64,000 nucleotides of DNA from Ascaphus truei (lineage: Eukaryota; Chordata; Amphibia; Anura; Ascaphidae): assembly GCA_036426205.1 (NCBI GenBank), contig WSYH01000086.1, forward strand, positions 186,001 to 250,000, in the 5' to 3' direction. The notes below the pieces were generated by a model that saw only the letters and a list, made by a program, of their open reading frames with translations, had not been told where the DNA came from and did no database searches. Positions 1 to 10,238 of the stretch are shown here, in pieces (the stretch's first letter is position 1; each line of letters opens with the position of its first letter). Made by a program: the position numbers and the translations under genes.

Positions 1-1372
1 GTAGGAATTTAGACCAGGGTAATGCAGTTGATGTGGTCTACTTAGATTTTGCAAAGGCTTTTGATACGGTTTCACACAAGAGGTTGGTGTACAAAATAAA
101 GAAAATTGGACTCAGTAATAATATATGCACCTGGATTGAAAACTGGTTAAAGGACAGACAACAGAGGGTTGTCATAAATGGAACTTTTTCAGGTTGGGCT
201 AAAGTCGTGAGTGGAGTACCTCAGGGATCGGTACTGGGACCCCTGTTTTTTAACTTGTTTATTAATGACCTTGAGGTTGGGATCGAGAGCAAAGTCTCCA
301 TTTTTGCTGATGATACTAAATTGTGTAAGATAGTAGAATCAGAGCAGGATGTAATTTCTCTTCAGAAGGACTTAGAGAGACTGGAAACGTTTGCAGGTAA
401 ATGGCAGATGATGTTTAATACAGATAAATGTAAGGTTATGCATTTGGGATGCAAGAATAAAAAGGCGAATTACAAATTAAATGGGGATAAATTGGGGGAA
501 TCCTTGATGGAGAAGGATTTAGGAGTGCTTGTAGACAGCAGGCTTAGCAATAGTGCCCAAAGTCATGCAGTAGCTGCAAAGGCAAACAAGATCTTATCTT
601 GCATCAAACAGGCAATGGATGGAAGGGAAGTAAACATTATTATGCCCCTTTACAAAGCATTAGTAAGACCACACCTTGAATATGGAGAACAATTTTGGGC
701 ACCAATCCTAAGGAAAGACATTATGGAACTAGAGAGAGTGCAGAGAAGAGCCCCCAAATTAATAAAGGGGATGGACATTCTAACTTATGAGGAGAGGCTA
801 GCGAAATTAGATTTATTTACATTAGAAAAGAGGCGTCTAAGAGGGGATATGAGAACTATATACAAATATATTTGGGAACAATACAAGGAGCTTTCAAAAT
901 AACTATTCACCCCACGGGCAGTACAAAGGAGTCGGGGCCATCCCTTAAGGTTGGAGGAAAGGAGATTTCACCAGCAACAAAGGAAAGGGTTCTTTACAGT
1001 AAGGGCAGTTAAAATGTGGAATTCATTACCCATGGAGACTGTGATGGCAGATACAATAGATTTGTTCAAAAAAAGGTTGGACATCTTTTTAGATAGGAAT
1101 GGTATACAGGGATATACCAAATAAGTATACATGGGAAGGATGTTGATCCAGGGATTAATCCGATTGCCAATTCTTGGAGTCAGGAAGGAATTTATTTTTC
1201 CCCTTATGAGATATCATTGGATGATATGACTCTGGGGGGTTTTGTTTGCCTTCCTCTGAATCAATAAGTAAGTATAGATATAGGATAAAGTATACTGTAT
1301 GTTGTCTAAATTTAGCATAGGTTGAACTTGGACGTCTTTTCTCAACCTCATCTATGTAACTATGTAATATTT
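1..1372 (+). mobile_element. CR1 LINE, 3' part of ORF2 plus 3' UTR
   Basis: The reading frame is open from base 3 to a stop at 902 and encodes the RT palm and thumb of a CR1-clade non-LTR retrotransposon. Visible motifs are VVYLDFAKAFDTVSH, SGVPQGSVLGPLFF, the catalytic FADDTKL (CR1 elements use FADD rather than YADD), then EKDLGVLVD and LVRPHLEYG. After the 902 stop the typical CR1 tail continues in another frame (RRFHQQQRKGFFTVRAVKMWNSLP) to about 1123, so the copy is broken by a small indel or stop. The 3' UTR ends near 1372 with the repeated unit CTATGTAA followed by an A/T tail. The 5' end is outside the window. It lies in, or downstream of, the PLAT gene, in the opposite orientation. 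Confidence 0.9.
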
Positions 1373-1537
1373 AATAAAAACTATATATACATATTTATTA
1401 ATGATGATTAATAAAAAAACATGTTTATTGTGAAACGTTTCCGTAAGAACTGATACGTTTATCATGTAATAAAGTCTATATTTTCATTTTGAATTTATAC
1501 ACAGATGGTGTAACCCTTTAGTATCTCTCAGAACTGC

Positions 1538-1543
1538 TATGTG

Positions 1544-1590
<47 letters not shown>

Positions 1591-1599
1591 ATATATACA

Positions 1600-1642
<43 letters not shown>

Positions 1643-1651
1643 TATACACTG

Positions 1652-1689
<38 letters not shown>

Positions 1690-1712
1690 TACATACATAC
1701 ATACACACACAG
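1538..1712. repeat. Compound AT/CA microsatellite
   Basis: Long (TA)n runs are interrupted twice by a short unit containing ACACTG and end in (CA)n and (CATA)n. The open frames here on both strands are artefacts of TAYIYI-type translation. Confidence 0.95.
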
Positions 1713-2530
1713 GAGGCCTGAACCTCCGCTGCTTGGAGCCTGGGGGTGTACTTGGATCGTCTGGTGACAGCGCCTCCACCTGTGAGGGATCCAGACAGCA
1801 CCGGATAACCCCTTCACAGGACCCAATGCAATAAGTACACAGTGTATATAATAAGAAGCTGATTGACATGCAATAGTCAACACAATAACACATATAACGC
1901 GGCCTCGCACGGCCTTACCCACACACCATACCCCACTGTCCATTTACTTAGTCCACACCCAGGTGAGAGTGTCCTTCAATGTACAGAGGTGCCCATGACA
2001 CCTACCCAACCCAGTGTCCACAGAAGCCGGCCCACCCGGAAGTGTGTGACAGTGCTGCCCACAGTGTATAGTTAGTGCACTTTTTAGATGGGGTATACCT
2101 GCCGGGTGCTCCAACACCCGGTAGCGCAAACTGAAGACAAGGGTCCGTCCAGTCCCACGCCGTCAGTGATGAGTCCGCCTCCACGTGGGGTGGTATCCAG
2201 CTTGAGGGTCCCACCTTAGCAGTCTCTTTATGTGTTGGTGGTCTAGTCCCAGACCACAGGCCGCATCTGCTGCGCGGCGTCCTTTGCTGTGTCCATGACA
2301 CTAATCTGATAATGGGGCAGTGACCCTGTCTAAGGGGCATGTCCCTGTAGCAGCCACAACCTACAGGGGAGTCGGGGCCTAGGTGGGGCCTAATAGAGGG
2401 TCTCTGGCCTAGTGCAGGGGCCACAGACACCCTGCACATACACCCTCGCCCTTCTGTGTGTAGGGAACAAAGGGGACCCAGGGGGACCTGGCCACATACA
2501 CACACACACACACATATACCATATAAAAAT
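1713..2530. other. Unassigned 0.8-kb stretch
   Basis: There is no recognisable exon or transposase. The composition (GCGCCTCCACC, TGTGACAG, GC-rich blocks) resembles the decayed LTR sequence seen near 12 and 21 kb, so an old LTR fragment is possible. It ends in a short CA run at 2496-2516. Confidence 0.3.
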
Positions 2531-2534
2531 ATTA

Positions 2535-2720
2535 CTTGTGAGCACATTCATTCACATATCTTAGACAAGTCTGCAAACCTGCTTTTCGCCATTATCACCT
2601 AGCATACAGTGCTTCCAGTGCAGCAAGGGATTCTGGGAAATGACAAGCAAATGAGCACACAGTGCCAACTTTTGTCTCAAGTCTATTATTACATGATGCC
2701 CGTAAGCCAATGTTTTAAAC
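2535..2720. repeat. Dispersed repeat A, copy 1
   Basis: The block containing GCAAGGGATTCTGGGAAAT and AATGAGCACACAGTGCCA recurs at 9100-9250. Partial copies are at 38643-38690 and 47163-47250. The class is not recognised; the length and lack of coding suggest a SINE or an end of a DNA transposon. Confidence 0.7.
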
Positions 2721-2966
2721 ACAGCTTTTAAACATAGCCTGGGATGAGATGCAAAGCCAGTGAACCCACTCACAGACAGACTTTTTCGACCTTTTGGGTC
2801 TCTTCAGTGTGAGGTTGGTTGTACTGGCTTTGTAATTTGAGACGTTGGGTAGGTCTTCATCACATATTATTTAGGTTATGGTGGGTGAAAAGGTGACTAA
2901 AAACCCTCCACCATATAGCATATAAAAATAGATAGATATGGCAGAGTGCCATCTGGTGGTACTCAC

Positions 2967-3058
2967 CCACACTGCAGGCTGCGACAGCACAGTACTCCCA
3001 GTTGTACCCTCCTTCCTTAAAGACATAACACCAGGGCTTGGAGTCACCGTCTGGGTTC
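2967..3058 (-). CDS. PLAT: Tissue plasminogen activator, exon for second half of kringle 1
   Basis: On the minus strand a 92-bp exon is bounded by acceptor CCACACAG and donor GTGAGT. It encodes the end of a kringle: RNPDGDSKPWCYVFK, then a WEYC motif and a last cysteine (AACSVG). The first base completes the arginine codon begun by the exon at 14739-14913. Joined, the kringle reads ...GLGNHKYC + RNPDGDSKPW..., which is how kringle 1 of tPA is split in other vertebrates. The exon leaves phase 1, ready for kringle 2, which lies beyond the left edge of the window. The kringle helps secreted tPA bind fibrin and lysine. F12 and HGFAC are the main alternatives, but the domain order here and the neighbouring IKBKB favour PLAT. 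Confidence 0.88.
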
Positions 3059-3325
3059 CTGTGTGGAAAAGTAATGGAGAAACATAATGGGGTATGAAAG
3101 TTCAGCAGAAAGAGCAGAGAGAATCCTCATTCAGTTGACAAAGAGATACTGGCTCCAAATAATCATCGGAGTATGCTCCAACATCAAGTTATCGGAAGGC
3201 AATATTCAAGCACACAAAGAAAAATTTAGCAAGTCAGTAAAGTCAAATGAAAGTAATTGTAATGACTTAAAGAAGTTATAGCAGCCTCCAACATTACATG
3301 TACATGAAAGCACCTTCTTCAGGGA

Positions 3326-3870
3326 TGTATGTATTTATATAGCGCCATCCAGGTGCATAGCGCTTTACAGAAGAAATACACGTGACATAATAATATAACA
3401 CATAATGGGAATCAGCGCTTCAGACATAAAACAATAGGTAAAGCAGTCCCTGCCCGAAGAGCTTACAACCTAAGTGGTAAGTGGGGAGAACTTACAGAGC
3501 CAGTAGGAGGACGTTCTGGTAAGTGCGCCTGCAAGGGGCCAAGGTCAGTGCATATCAGATGTACAGTATCAGCCAGCAGAGCTACCTATTTGCTTTGTTA
3601 AAGAGGTGTGTTATAAGAAAGGTGCTAAAGGTGGATAGAGAGGGTGCCGGTAGGATATTGAGGGTAAGGGCATTACAGAGGTGTGGGGCAGTCAGTGAGA
3701 AAGGTTATAGGCTGGAGAGGGCTTTAGATACAAAAAGGTGTAGACAGAAGACATCCTTGAGCAGAACGCAAGAGTCGGGAAAGTGTACAGCGAAACATTA
3801 GGGCTGAGATGTAAGGAGGGGCAGAAGAGTGTATAACCTTAAAAGTGAGGAGATTTTGAGTCTCTCTCCA
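3326..3870 (-). repeat. L2-type LINE 3' tail plus associated dispersed repeat
   Basis: On the minus strand this starts from GTTGTAAGCTCTTCGGGCAG and ends in GCGCTATATAAATAC, the classic L2 3' tail (compare mammalian L2 TGTAAGCTCC...GCAGGGACT). The flank 3490-3870 has the composition of a decayed companion repeat. The 92-codon open frame in it has no recognised homology. Other L2 tails are at 7116, 35360, 55590 and 56320. Confidence 0.7.
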
Positions 3871-3879
3871 ACACTTAGC

Positions 3880-6130
3880 GATTTTTAACTAATTTCTGGG
3901 AGGTCGGGAGATTCCGCCAAATATGTTCACTGCAAATCTGGCAATTATTCATAAAGCAGACCGTGACCCTTTCCAGTGTGACAGCTACCAACCCATCTCT
4001 CTGTTGAATTCGGACATTAAAATATATAGCAAAATACTCGCCAACAGATTAAACCCAATCCTGCCAAGACATATTAATATAGCTCAGGTTGGCTTTATAA
4101 CTGGCAGGCAAGCATCAGATAATACCAGAAAAATAATAGATATTATAGATCATGTACAATCTACTGATAAAAAGGCAATCTTACTCAGCCTGGATGCAGA
4201 ATATGCTTTTGACAGGATTAATTGGGCTTTCCTGGACAAAACCATGCAATCTTTTGGATTCTCTGGGCCTTTCCTGGAGGGGGTCAGAGTGCTCTACCAC
4301 ACTCCCAGGGCCCTGGTCAAACTCCCAGGAAATAACATCGAACCTATAATTATAAAAAAATGGCACAAGGCAGGGGTGCCCGCTATCTCCCCTTCTATTC
4401 GCGCTCACTATAGAGCCCTTAGCGGCAACAGTCAGACTGCATCCGGACATCTGATGGATAGATTTTGGAAGTAGAACATGCAAGATATCATTATTCGCAG
4501 ACAATGTCATCCTGACACTAGCTAACCCTGTGATATCGCTTCCCAATCTGATGCAGTCTCTGGGGGAATTCGGCAGACTATCAGGTTACAAAATAAACAG
4601 GGACAAATCGGAGGCCCTGAATCTGACTCTCCCGGGTCCAAAAATCCAAAGCTTGCAACAAAAATTTAAATGGCGAAACGACTGCCTTAAATACTTGGGG
4701 GTCAACAACTCCAAACATTACGAATCCCTATACCAGGACAATTACCCTTCCCTATTTGTGAAAATCAAAAAGGATATACTGGACTGGAGCAATCACCAGA
4801 TCTCTTTGTTTGGAAGAATGGCTTCTATAAAAATGAATGTACTCCCTAGATTACTATATCATTTCCAAACTCTCCCAATCAATATCCTAAGAAGGGAACT
4901 GAGAATAATACAAAATCACATCTTCAGATTTATTTGGCAGGAAAGAGACCCAGAATCGCTACATCAGTCTTGCTAGCCTCTAGATCAAGAGGAGGTATGG
5001 CAGTCCCAGACAAAGTTAGCCCAGCCTAGCTACGCCAAATAGTAGTGTGGAACGCGGACCCAGCCAAGTATTGCTGGGTGGAAATGGAGTCTTCGACCTC
5101 AAAAGACCGCCCAATACCCAACATGCTATGGCGACAAGAAAAAAAGAACCAGGACAGAAAGGATGTGTTGGGTCCAAAAAATTCACGTTGAATCTCTGGG
5201 CTAAGGTAAAAGATAAATAGAAACTTAGATCCACGGTCTCCCAGCTCTTACCTATTTTTAACAACCCTGACTTCCCACCGGGAATAGGATCATTTTGATA
5301 TGTTAAAAAAAAAAAAAAATAAGTAGGTTTGATGACTTTTTCCACAAGGGGAAGATGCTGAGAACTCAAGCAGCAACATCAAGCCCCCCAGGTTTACCAC
5401 CTTTTCAATACTTGCAAATAAGACATTTTCTCTTATCTATTCTAAAGAAATCAGAGCTACCGGAAATCACAAAATTCGAAGCTCTCTGCAAAGGCGCAGA
5501 GTACAAGAAGGGAACGATAACGAGAACATATGCAGGGATAGAAGTGGCTGGGAATACCCCGCCTCACAGATACATGGCCAAAGGGGCCAACGACTTAGGA
5601 ACTGAAATAGACTGGGATGACTGGGACGACATTTGGGACAATGCCGCCAAAACATCCATCTGCACAATTACAAAAGAAAACATCTATAAAATAATCAATG
5701 GCACCCAACGCCCTCAAGACTAAAACAGATTTTCCCAGAAACCTCAGACCAATGTTGAAGGGCATGTGGGCAGGGAGGCAGCATAATCCACATCTGGTGG
5801 GAATGTCCAGCAATACAGAAGTACTGGGGAATGATACAGGAAATCAAAGTCACTACTGGCCAGACCATCCCACTTGACCCTGGTGTACGTTTTAGCCAAG
5901 CCGACCGAAAAAAAACAACTCCCCGATCAAACGCCTAATCTCACATATCCTGACGGCCGCCAGATGCGCAATAGCGGCAGCCTGGAAGAGCCAATCACCC
6001 CCTTCCAAACACATGGTCATAAACAGAATAGGGGAGGTAATGCTGATGGAGAAACTCTCAGCCTTCCTCAGACACACTACCGAAAAGTTTCATAAGACCT
6101 GGGATCCATGGCTAGAAGCTCAAACTTAGG
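3880..6130 (+). mobile_element. Tx1/L1-clade LINE, ORF2 remnant (RT to C-terminus)
   Basis: Successive frames at 3923-4474, 4530-4976 and 5355-5723, and on to about 6128, encode parts of an L1-like ORF2. Recognisable pieces are SYQPISLLNSDIKIYSKILA, a GFI.GRQASDNTRKI motif, LSLDAEYAFDRINW (RT motif A; the usual KAFD is AEYAFD here) and SLFADNVIL (motif C, FADD mutated to FADN). The C-terminal region ends with a WW.CP motif and FHKTWDPWLEAQT just before the stop near 6128. At least four frameshifts and stops make it dead. The Tx1 branch is common in frogs and fish. It lies inside the large PLAT kringle-1 intron, antisense to PLAT. Confidence 0.85.
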
Positions 6131-6224
6131 AGAGTGTCAGGGTAACAAAGAGAGGAACTAGATTCAGATAAAGGAAAGAGACGGAAAATGGAACAAAACA
6201 TTCTTATGCCAAAAAGAATATTCT

Positions 6225-6440
6225 ATGCCCCACACCTCTGGAATGCCCTTCCCCTCAATACCCGACTAGCACCCTCTCTATCCACCTTTAAGACCCACCT
6301 TAAGACACACTTGCTTAAAGAAGCATATGAGTAGCACTGTGGCTAATACTATACGCCTGATACATCAAGCTTGGTCCCCTGCAGACACACTTACCTGAAT
6401 GCGCTTCTACTGTGATTTTCCTCCTACTGCCTCTGTAAGG
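6225..6440 (+). mobile_element. L2 LINE, end of ORF2
   Basis: One frame reads WNALPLNTRLAPSLSTFKTH followed by LKTHLLKEAYE, the standard C-terminus of L2/CR1-type ORF2. The 5' part is missing, consistent with truncated reverse transcription. Confidence 0.75.
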
Positions 6441-6590
6441 AATCAAATTCTTCGGTGAATATTTGAGTCACCTACGATTTGCAGACGACATTCTAATTTT
6501 TGCCACAAGTCCAAAAGAACTCCAGCAACAAATCAGAGAACTCGTCCAAGCAAGAAAGAAGATGGGCCTCTCCGTATGTTCATCAAATGT
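6441..6590 (+). pseudogene. RT fragment of another LINE (RTE or L1-like)
   Basis: The frame starting near 6442 reads IKFFGEYLSHLRFADDILIF followed by ATSPKELQQQ, which is RT motif C (FADD) with its flanks. HLRFADDI fits RTE- and L1-type enzymes, not CR1/L2. Only about 45 codons survive. Confidence 0.65.
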
Positions 6591-6884
6591 GTAAAGTCTA
6601 CAAAGATCAAGTATTGAGAAAGGATGGGGGGGGGAGGAAATATCTCTCATGTTTCCTCCTGTATTGAAGGACAGCTGGCTTGTTCGATGACTGACCCGCT
6701 CATCACCTCTACGGTCCACAAAATAATGGTATGTAGAAGTTAATCACACCACTCCTTATTTTTTTATTGTAGCATCAGGAAATAACTAAAAAAGGTGATC
6801 ACAGCAAAACAAAAAAACAGAGACAATATAATACATTCTGACTTCTCATTGTCCCGGGGGCGGATCTCCGTCTGCCACTATATA

Positions 6885-7115
6885 TGGGAAACCGTTTTAC
6901 TGTGGGAGATTACCTTCATACATCTGAAGCCTACAGCAGATGGAGGCACTGAGTACCATGGAGTAAATGTCGGGTATGTACCCCAGAAGCCTGTTCTGCA
7001 GTTGCCCCCCTAACATCGGCAGACACCTCAGCCTCTTGTGAGCCTACAGGTAGCATGCACCATACACCTGGTAACAGGGAATTCTCCCATAGGGTGGGGG
7101 GGAACACTGTTACAT
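6885..7115 (+). repeat. LTR-like fragment related to 25515-25737
   Basis: It shares GCCTACAGCAGATGGAGGC, a GTACCCCAGA/AACCCCAGT block, a TGCACCATACA block and an ending of the form AACACYGTTACA with the LTR-like sequence at 25515-25737. It looks like the 3' portion of an LTR of the same family. Confidence 0.6.
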
Positions 7116-7235
7116 ATGTATATCTATTTGGCGCCTTCTATGTACATAGTGCGTCACAGCAGTAATACAAGTGACATAATAATATAACACATAATGAGAA
7201 TAAGCGCTTGAGACATAAAAGTAACATTAGGAGTA
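7116..7235 (-). repeat. L2-type 3' tail fragment
   Basis: It matches the 3340-3430 block (TTGGCGCCTTCTATG..., GTGACATAATAATATAACAC) in the same orientation. It directly abuts the LTR-like fragment ending at 7115. Confidence 0.7.
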
Positions 7236-8500
7236 TCCTTACGTTCTCTGAATATGTGCAAAGAGAAATGTAGCAATGATAAATCTTTCTGTCAGACTCT
7301 AAGTGTTTGAAGTGTATATGTATATCTGTATTGAACATGATTCATTCTCATAACATAAACATTGTATAAATTTCATGTGGGGTCACAAATGTTATGCCTG
7401 TAACCCTCCATCTGGTCTGAGTTAGTACCCTTCCTCCCTCCCCAGTTCCCAAATTTGTTAACTTTTGCTTTATTGTTCCACTTTCCCAATGTTTTTGCTA
7501 TGTTGATATTTCTTTGTGCGAGTCTTCATTTTAATATTGGCACGTTCTGTGCGTTGCCTAGCAACGAGATGCTATTCTCGCTAGATGCATACTGCCGGGT
7601 AGCGGGTCTGCGCGCCACAAAGTGAAAAAAAGACACGCACCCACATCATGTGCTTCTGATGATATCAGATGCTTAGGGCGCACATAGCGGCAGACGGAGA
7701 GCTGAAAAGAACAAATAAATGGAACAGAACTAAAGGAAGTCGAAAACTGTCTACCATGCCAGCAAGTATCAATGGATGGAAACGTTTCCAATTAAATCAA
7801 TTAGAGAATGAACATTGGATGAAGCCCATGTGGAAGAAACACGACAATCTTTCAAGGGAACCGTGTTAGCGCCTTCGCTCCAAGGAGGAGGAAGCTACAG
7901 GGGAGCCGGGCTCAGTGGGCTGTATTAGTGCCTGCGCACTTGAAGAGTTAACAAGGGACTGGGCCTGCTCTAAAATCCATATACTGGAATGAAAAGCACG
8001 GGTGAGGTAGACGGGTTTGGGGCCAGATGTCTGTGGTGGGAGGGGGTTAGGGTGCCCCATATCATATACCCCGGTGGACCCTAGATGCCCTAGTGACAGT
8101 TCAACATTCTGTAAACTCGAATGGGGATAAGATTAGAGCTACCACGAGTCTCACCATTGGAGCTTAAATCAGTGGATTTGCTAAACCTAAGGACTCATCT
8201 GCACAATCATTTAGCTCCAAGGACTTTCTACCGATACCCCATGAACCTTAACTCTCTGCCCTGAGGCAGCCATACTTAGTGCGGCCAGCCTCTTCCCTGT
8301 AAGATTTAGGCTTTTGGTACCTTTCTCTTTATTTAGCTGTTCCTGGTCTGAATTTCTATTCTTTGTGTACTGTATATTAACCTTGCATGCCTTTGTAATG
8401 CTACCCACTGCTGTTCTTTCTGTTTTTGGTGTGCTTCCTGGGAACCCTGTGGCCTCCTGTTTGATAGTAAGGCCCTACTATCCCGAGACCTTGTCTATTT
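7236..8500. other. Non-coding intronic stretch
   Basis: No exon or transposase was recognised. The open frames are under 80 codons and show no family features. A GTTGCCTAGCAAC sequence at 7553-7565 resembles an RFX X-box. Confidence 0.4.
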
Positions 8501-8508
8501 TTGTAGAT

Positions 8509-8563
8509 ATCATGTTCTTTATCTAATGAAGGGCGTGTGACGCAACACGTTATAGACATGATG
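8509..8563 (+). ncRNA. Degenerate hammerhead-ribozyme-like motif
   Basis: The core CTAATGA (consensus CTGANGA) is followed by a small hairpin GCG/CGC at 8533-8543, then AACACGTT (consensus GAAACGCGTH). The flanks ATCATGTTCTTTAT and ATAGACATGAT can pair as stem I with a short bulge. Two core changes suggest it is inactive. Related motifs are at 26637 and 44787. Confidence 0.45.
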
Positions 8564-9099
8564 TTGTACTGTGACCGTTTTTACGAACTTGGTGGTGGTA
8601 ATCTACTGTTTTATTTTATAAGGCTGTTGATGCAATTTTTGTTGCTGCTGTTAAAGAATCTTTTTAAGATAATAAAAGTGTGACTTTATAACAGAGTTCT
8701 TTAGCTCTCCTCTCTATTGCTACTGTACTTGGAGGTTTCCAGGCCTCTTTATGCTAAATAGCAGCCAACCGTTACCATTCTCTGGTTAGCCTGGGAGAGC
8801 GCTTTTCACAACATTTTTTTTCAAATCCCACAGGATTTGTGTGCCACTCTTTTCTCTCTATGGCTTTGGTATCTTGGGCCGATAACAGGTGAGGTACCCC
8901 GTGGAGGAAGCAGACATTTACTCAGACAGTTTAGGTCTTAGTCGTGCTTGTGAATGTCACACAACCACAGGTTGTGCCACGCTACCCTTTGTTTTGGCAC
9001 AGCCAGATTCCCTTGCAGGCTGCGTACAAAAGAAGCATCTCCCAGCTGATTTACTGGTCACTTACCTTGGGTGCCTGTAGAGATAGACATAAACATATC

Positions 9100-9290
9100 A
9101 CTTGAGAGCACATTCACATGTCTTAGACAGGTCTGCAACCCTGCTTTTTGCCATTATCACTTAGCGTACAGTGCTTCCACTGCAGCAAGGGATTCTGGGA
9201 AATTACATGCAAATGAGCACACAGTGCCACCTTTTGCCTGAAATCAAATTTTACATGGAACTCATAAGCTAATGCTCACTCCACCTATGG
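9100..9290. repeat. Dispersed repeat A, copy 2
   Basis: It repeats the 2535-2720 block nearly base for base over about 150 bp (CTTAGACAGGTCTGCAA, GCAAGGGATTCTGGGAAAT, AATGAGCACACAGTGCCA). Confidence 0.75.
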
Positions 9291-9330
9291 TGGAGGTTTC
9301 TTGTTGCCTGTGCACCCAACATAACTAAAA

Positions 9331-9370
9331 AAAATAAAATAATAATAATAATAATAATAATATATATATA
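9331..9370. repeat. AAT/TA microsatellite at gap edge
   Basis: A (AAT)n run changes to (TA)n and then hits the assembly gap. Confidence 0.9.
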
Positions 9371-9546
9371 NNNNNNNNNNNNNNNNNNNNNNNNNNNNNN
9401 NNNNNNNNNNNNNNNNNNNNNNNNNNNNNNNNNNNNNNNNNNNNNNNNNNNNNNNNNNNNNNNNNNNNNNNNNNNNNNNNNNNNNNNNNNNNNNNNNNNN
9501 NNNNNNNNNNNNNNNNNNNNNNNNNNNNNNNNNNNNNNNNNNNNNN
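9371..9546. other. Assembly gap (Ns)
   Basis: The gap starts in a microsatellite and ends in a poly-C run. It hides the outer end of the left LTR and its flanking target site. Confidence 0.99.
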
Positions 9547-10238
9547 CCCCCCCCCCCCCCCCTCTGGGAGATTATGACTATGCGATTGCTTGGTGTAGTG
9601 CTGGTTACCTGCTGGGTACAGGAGAGATGAGTTTCCCGTGATGGTGTGGGGGTACAGGGCAGACCTTAGGGATCCCTCTGGTTCTTCTCGTCGTGGTGTC
9701 AGTGCCTCCAGACATAGGAGGCTTCAGCAGTGCCTGAAGGGAGTCCCCGCTATGACAATCCTTAATCTCTCAAACTCTCTCCGTACAGACTGTAGCAGAG
9801 CCACAGCTGGTGTTATTGCAGCGTATGCTCAGATTCACTGGGTAAATCCCGGGCTTCTGGATGGTACTGGCCTGCGAGTATTGGTGAGGCCTAGCTGGAT
9901 TATGTTATGTGTTCAGCCCATGAGGGGCTGAGCACATGTCTCCCTCCCTGCTGGGAGGAGACGTTCTCCAACACATCCTACCCCATGCAGGGGCTGGCTA
10001 GAACTCACTGAAGGTCTCACACCTAAGGGGCTGAATTTCAAACTATAATTTAGGCACTTCCTTCCTGTAGCTCAAAGAGGGAGGGCCCAGCACATGCACC
10101 ACCACTCAGGAAGTCAGCATGAGGAAGGGAAAAACCCCATAGGATAGTCTGTCACTGTCCACCTCTTATTAGAACTTACATGACAGGGGAAGGTAGAGAG
10201 CTAGCTGGACTAGCCACCGCTATACTCTCCCCTAGGTG
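9547..10238 (-). mobile_element. Left (3') LTR of a minus-strand LTR retroelement
   Basis: This block and 13012-14645 are near-identical copies in the same orientation: a poly-C stretch, CTCTGGGAGATTATG, CCCTCTGGTTCTTCTC, then GTTCAGCCCATGAGGGGCT. The shared sequence stops at AGCTGGACTAGCCA (10238), so on the minus strand the LTR begins TGGCTAGT. Immediately inside it the minus strand reads AGGGGAGAG, a plausible polypurine tract. The outer end is lost in the gap. Compared with the right copy it lacks an AATAAA-containing segment of about 35 bp and the nested LTR. Confidence 0.75.

Noticed and set aside
1484..1943. Several open frames on both strands rich in Tyr-Ile
   Set aside because: They are translations of the TA/CA microsatellite.
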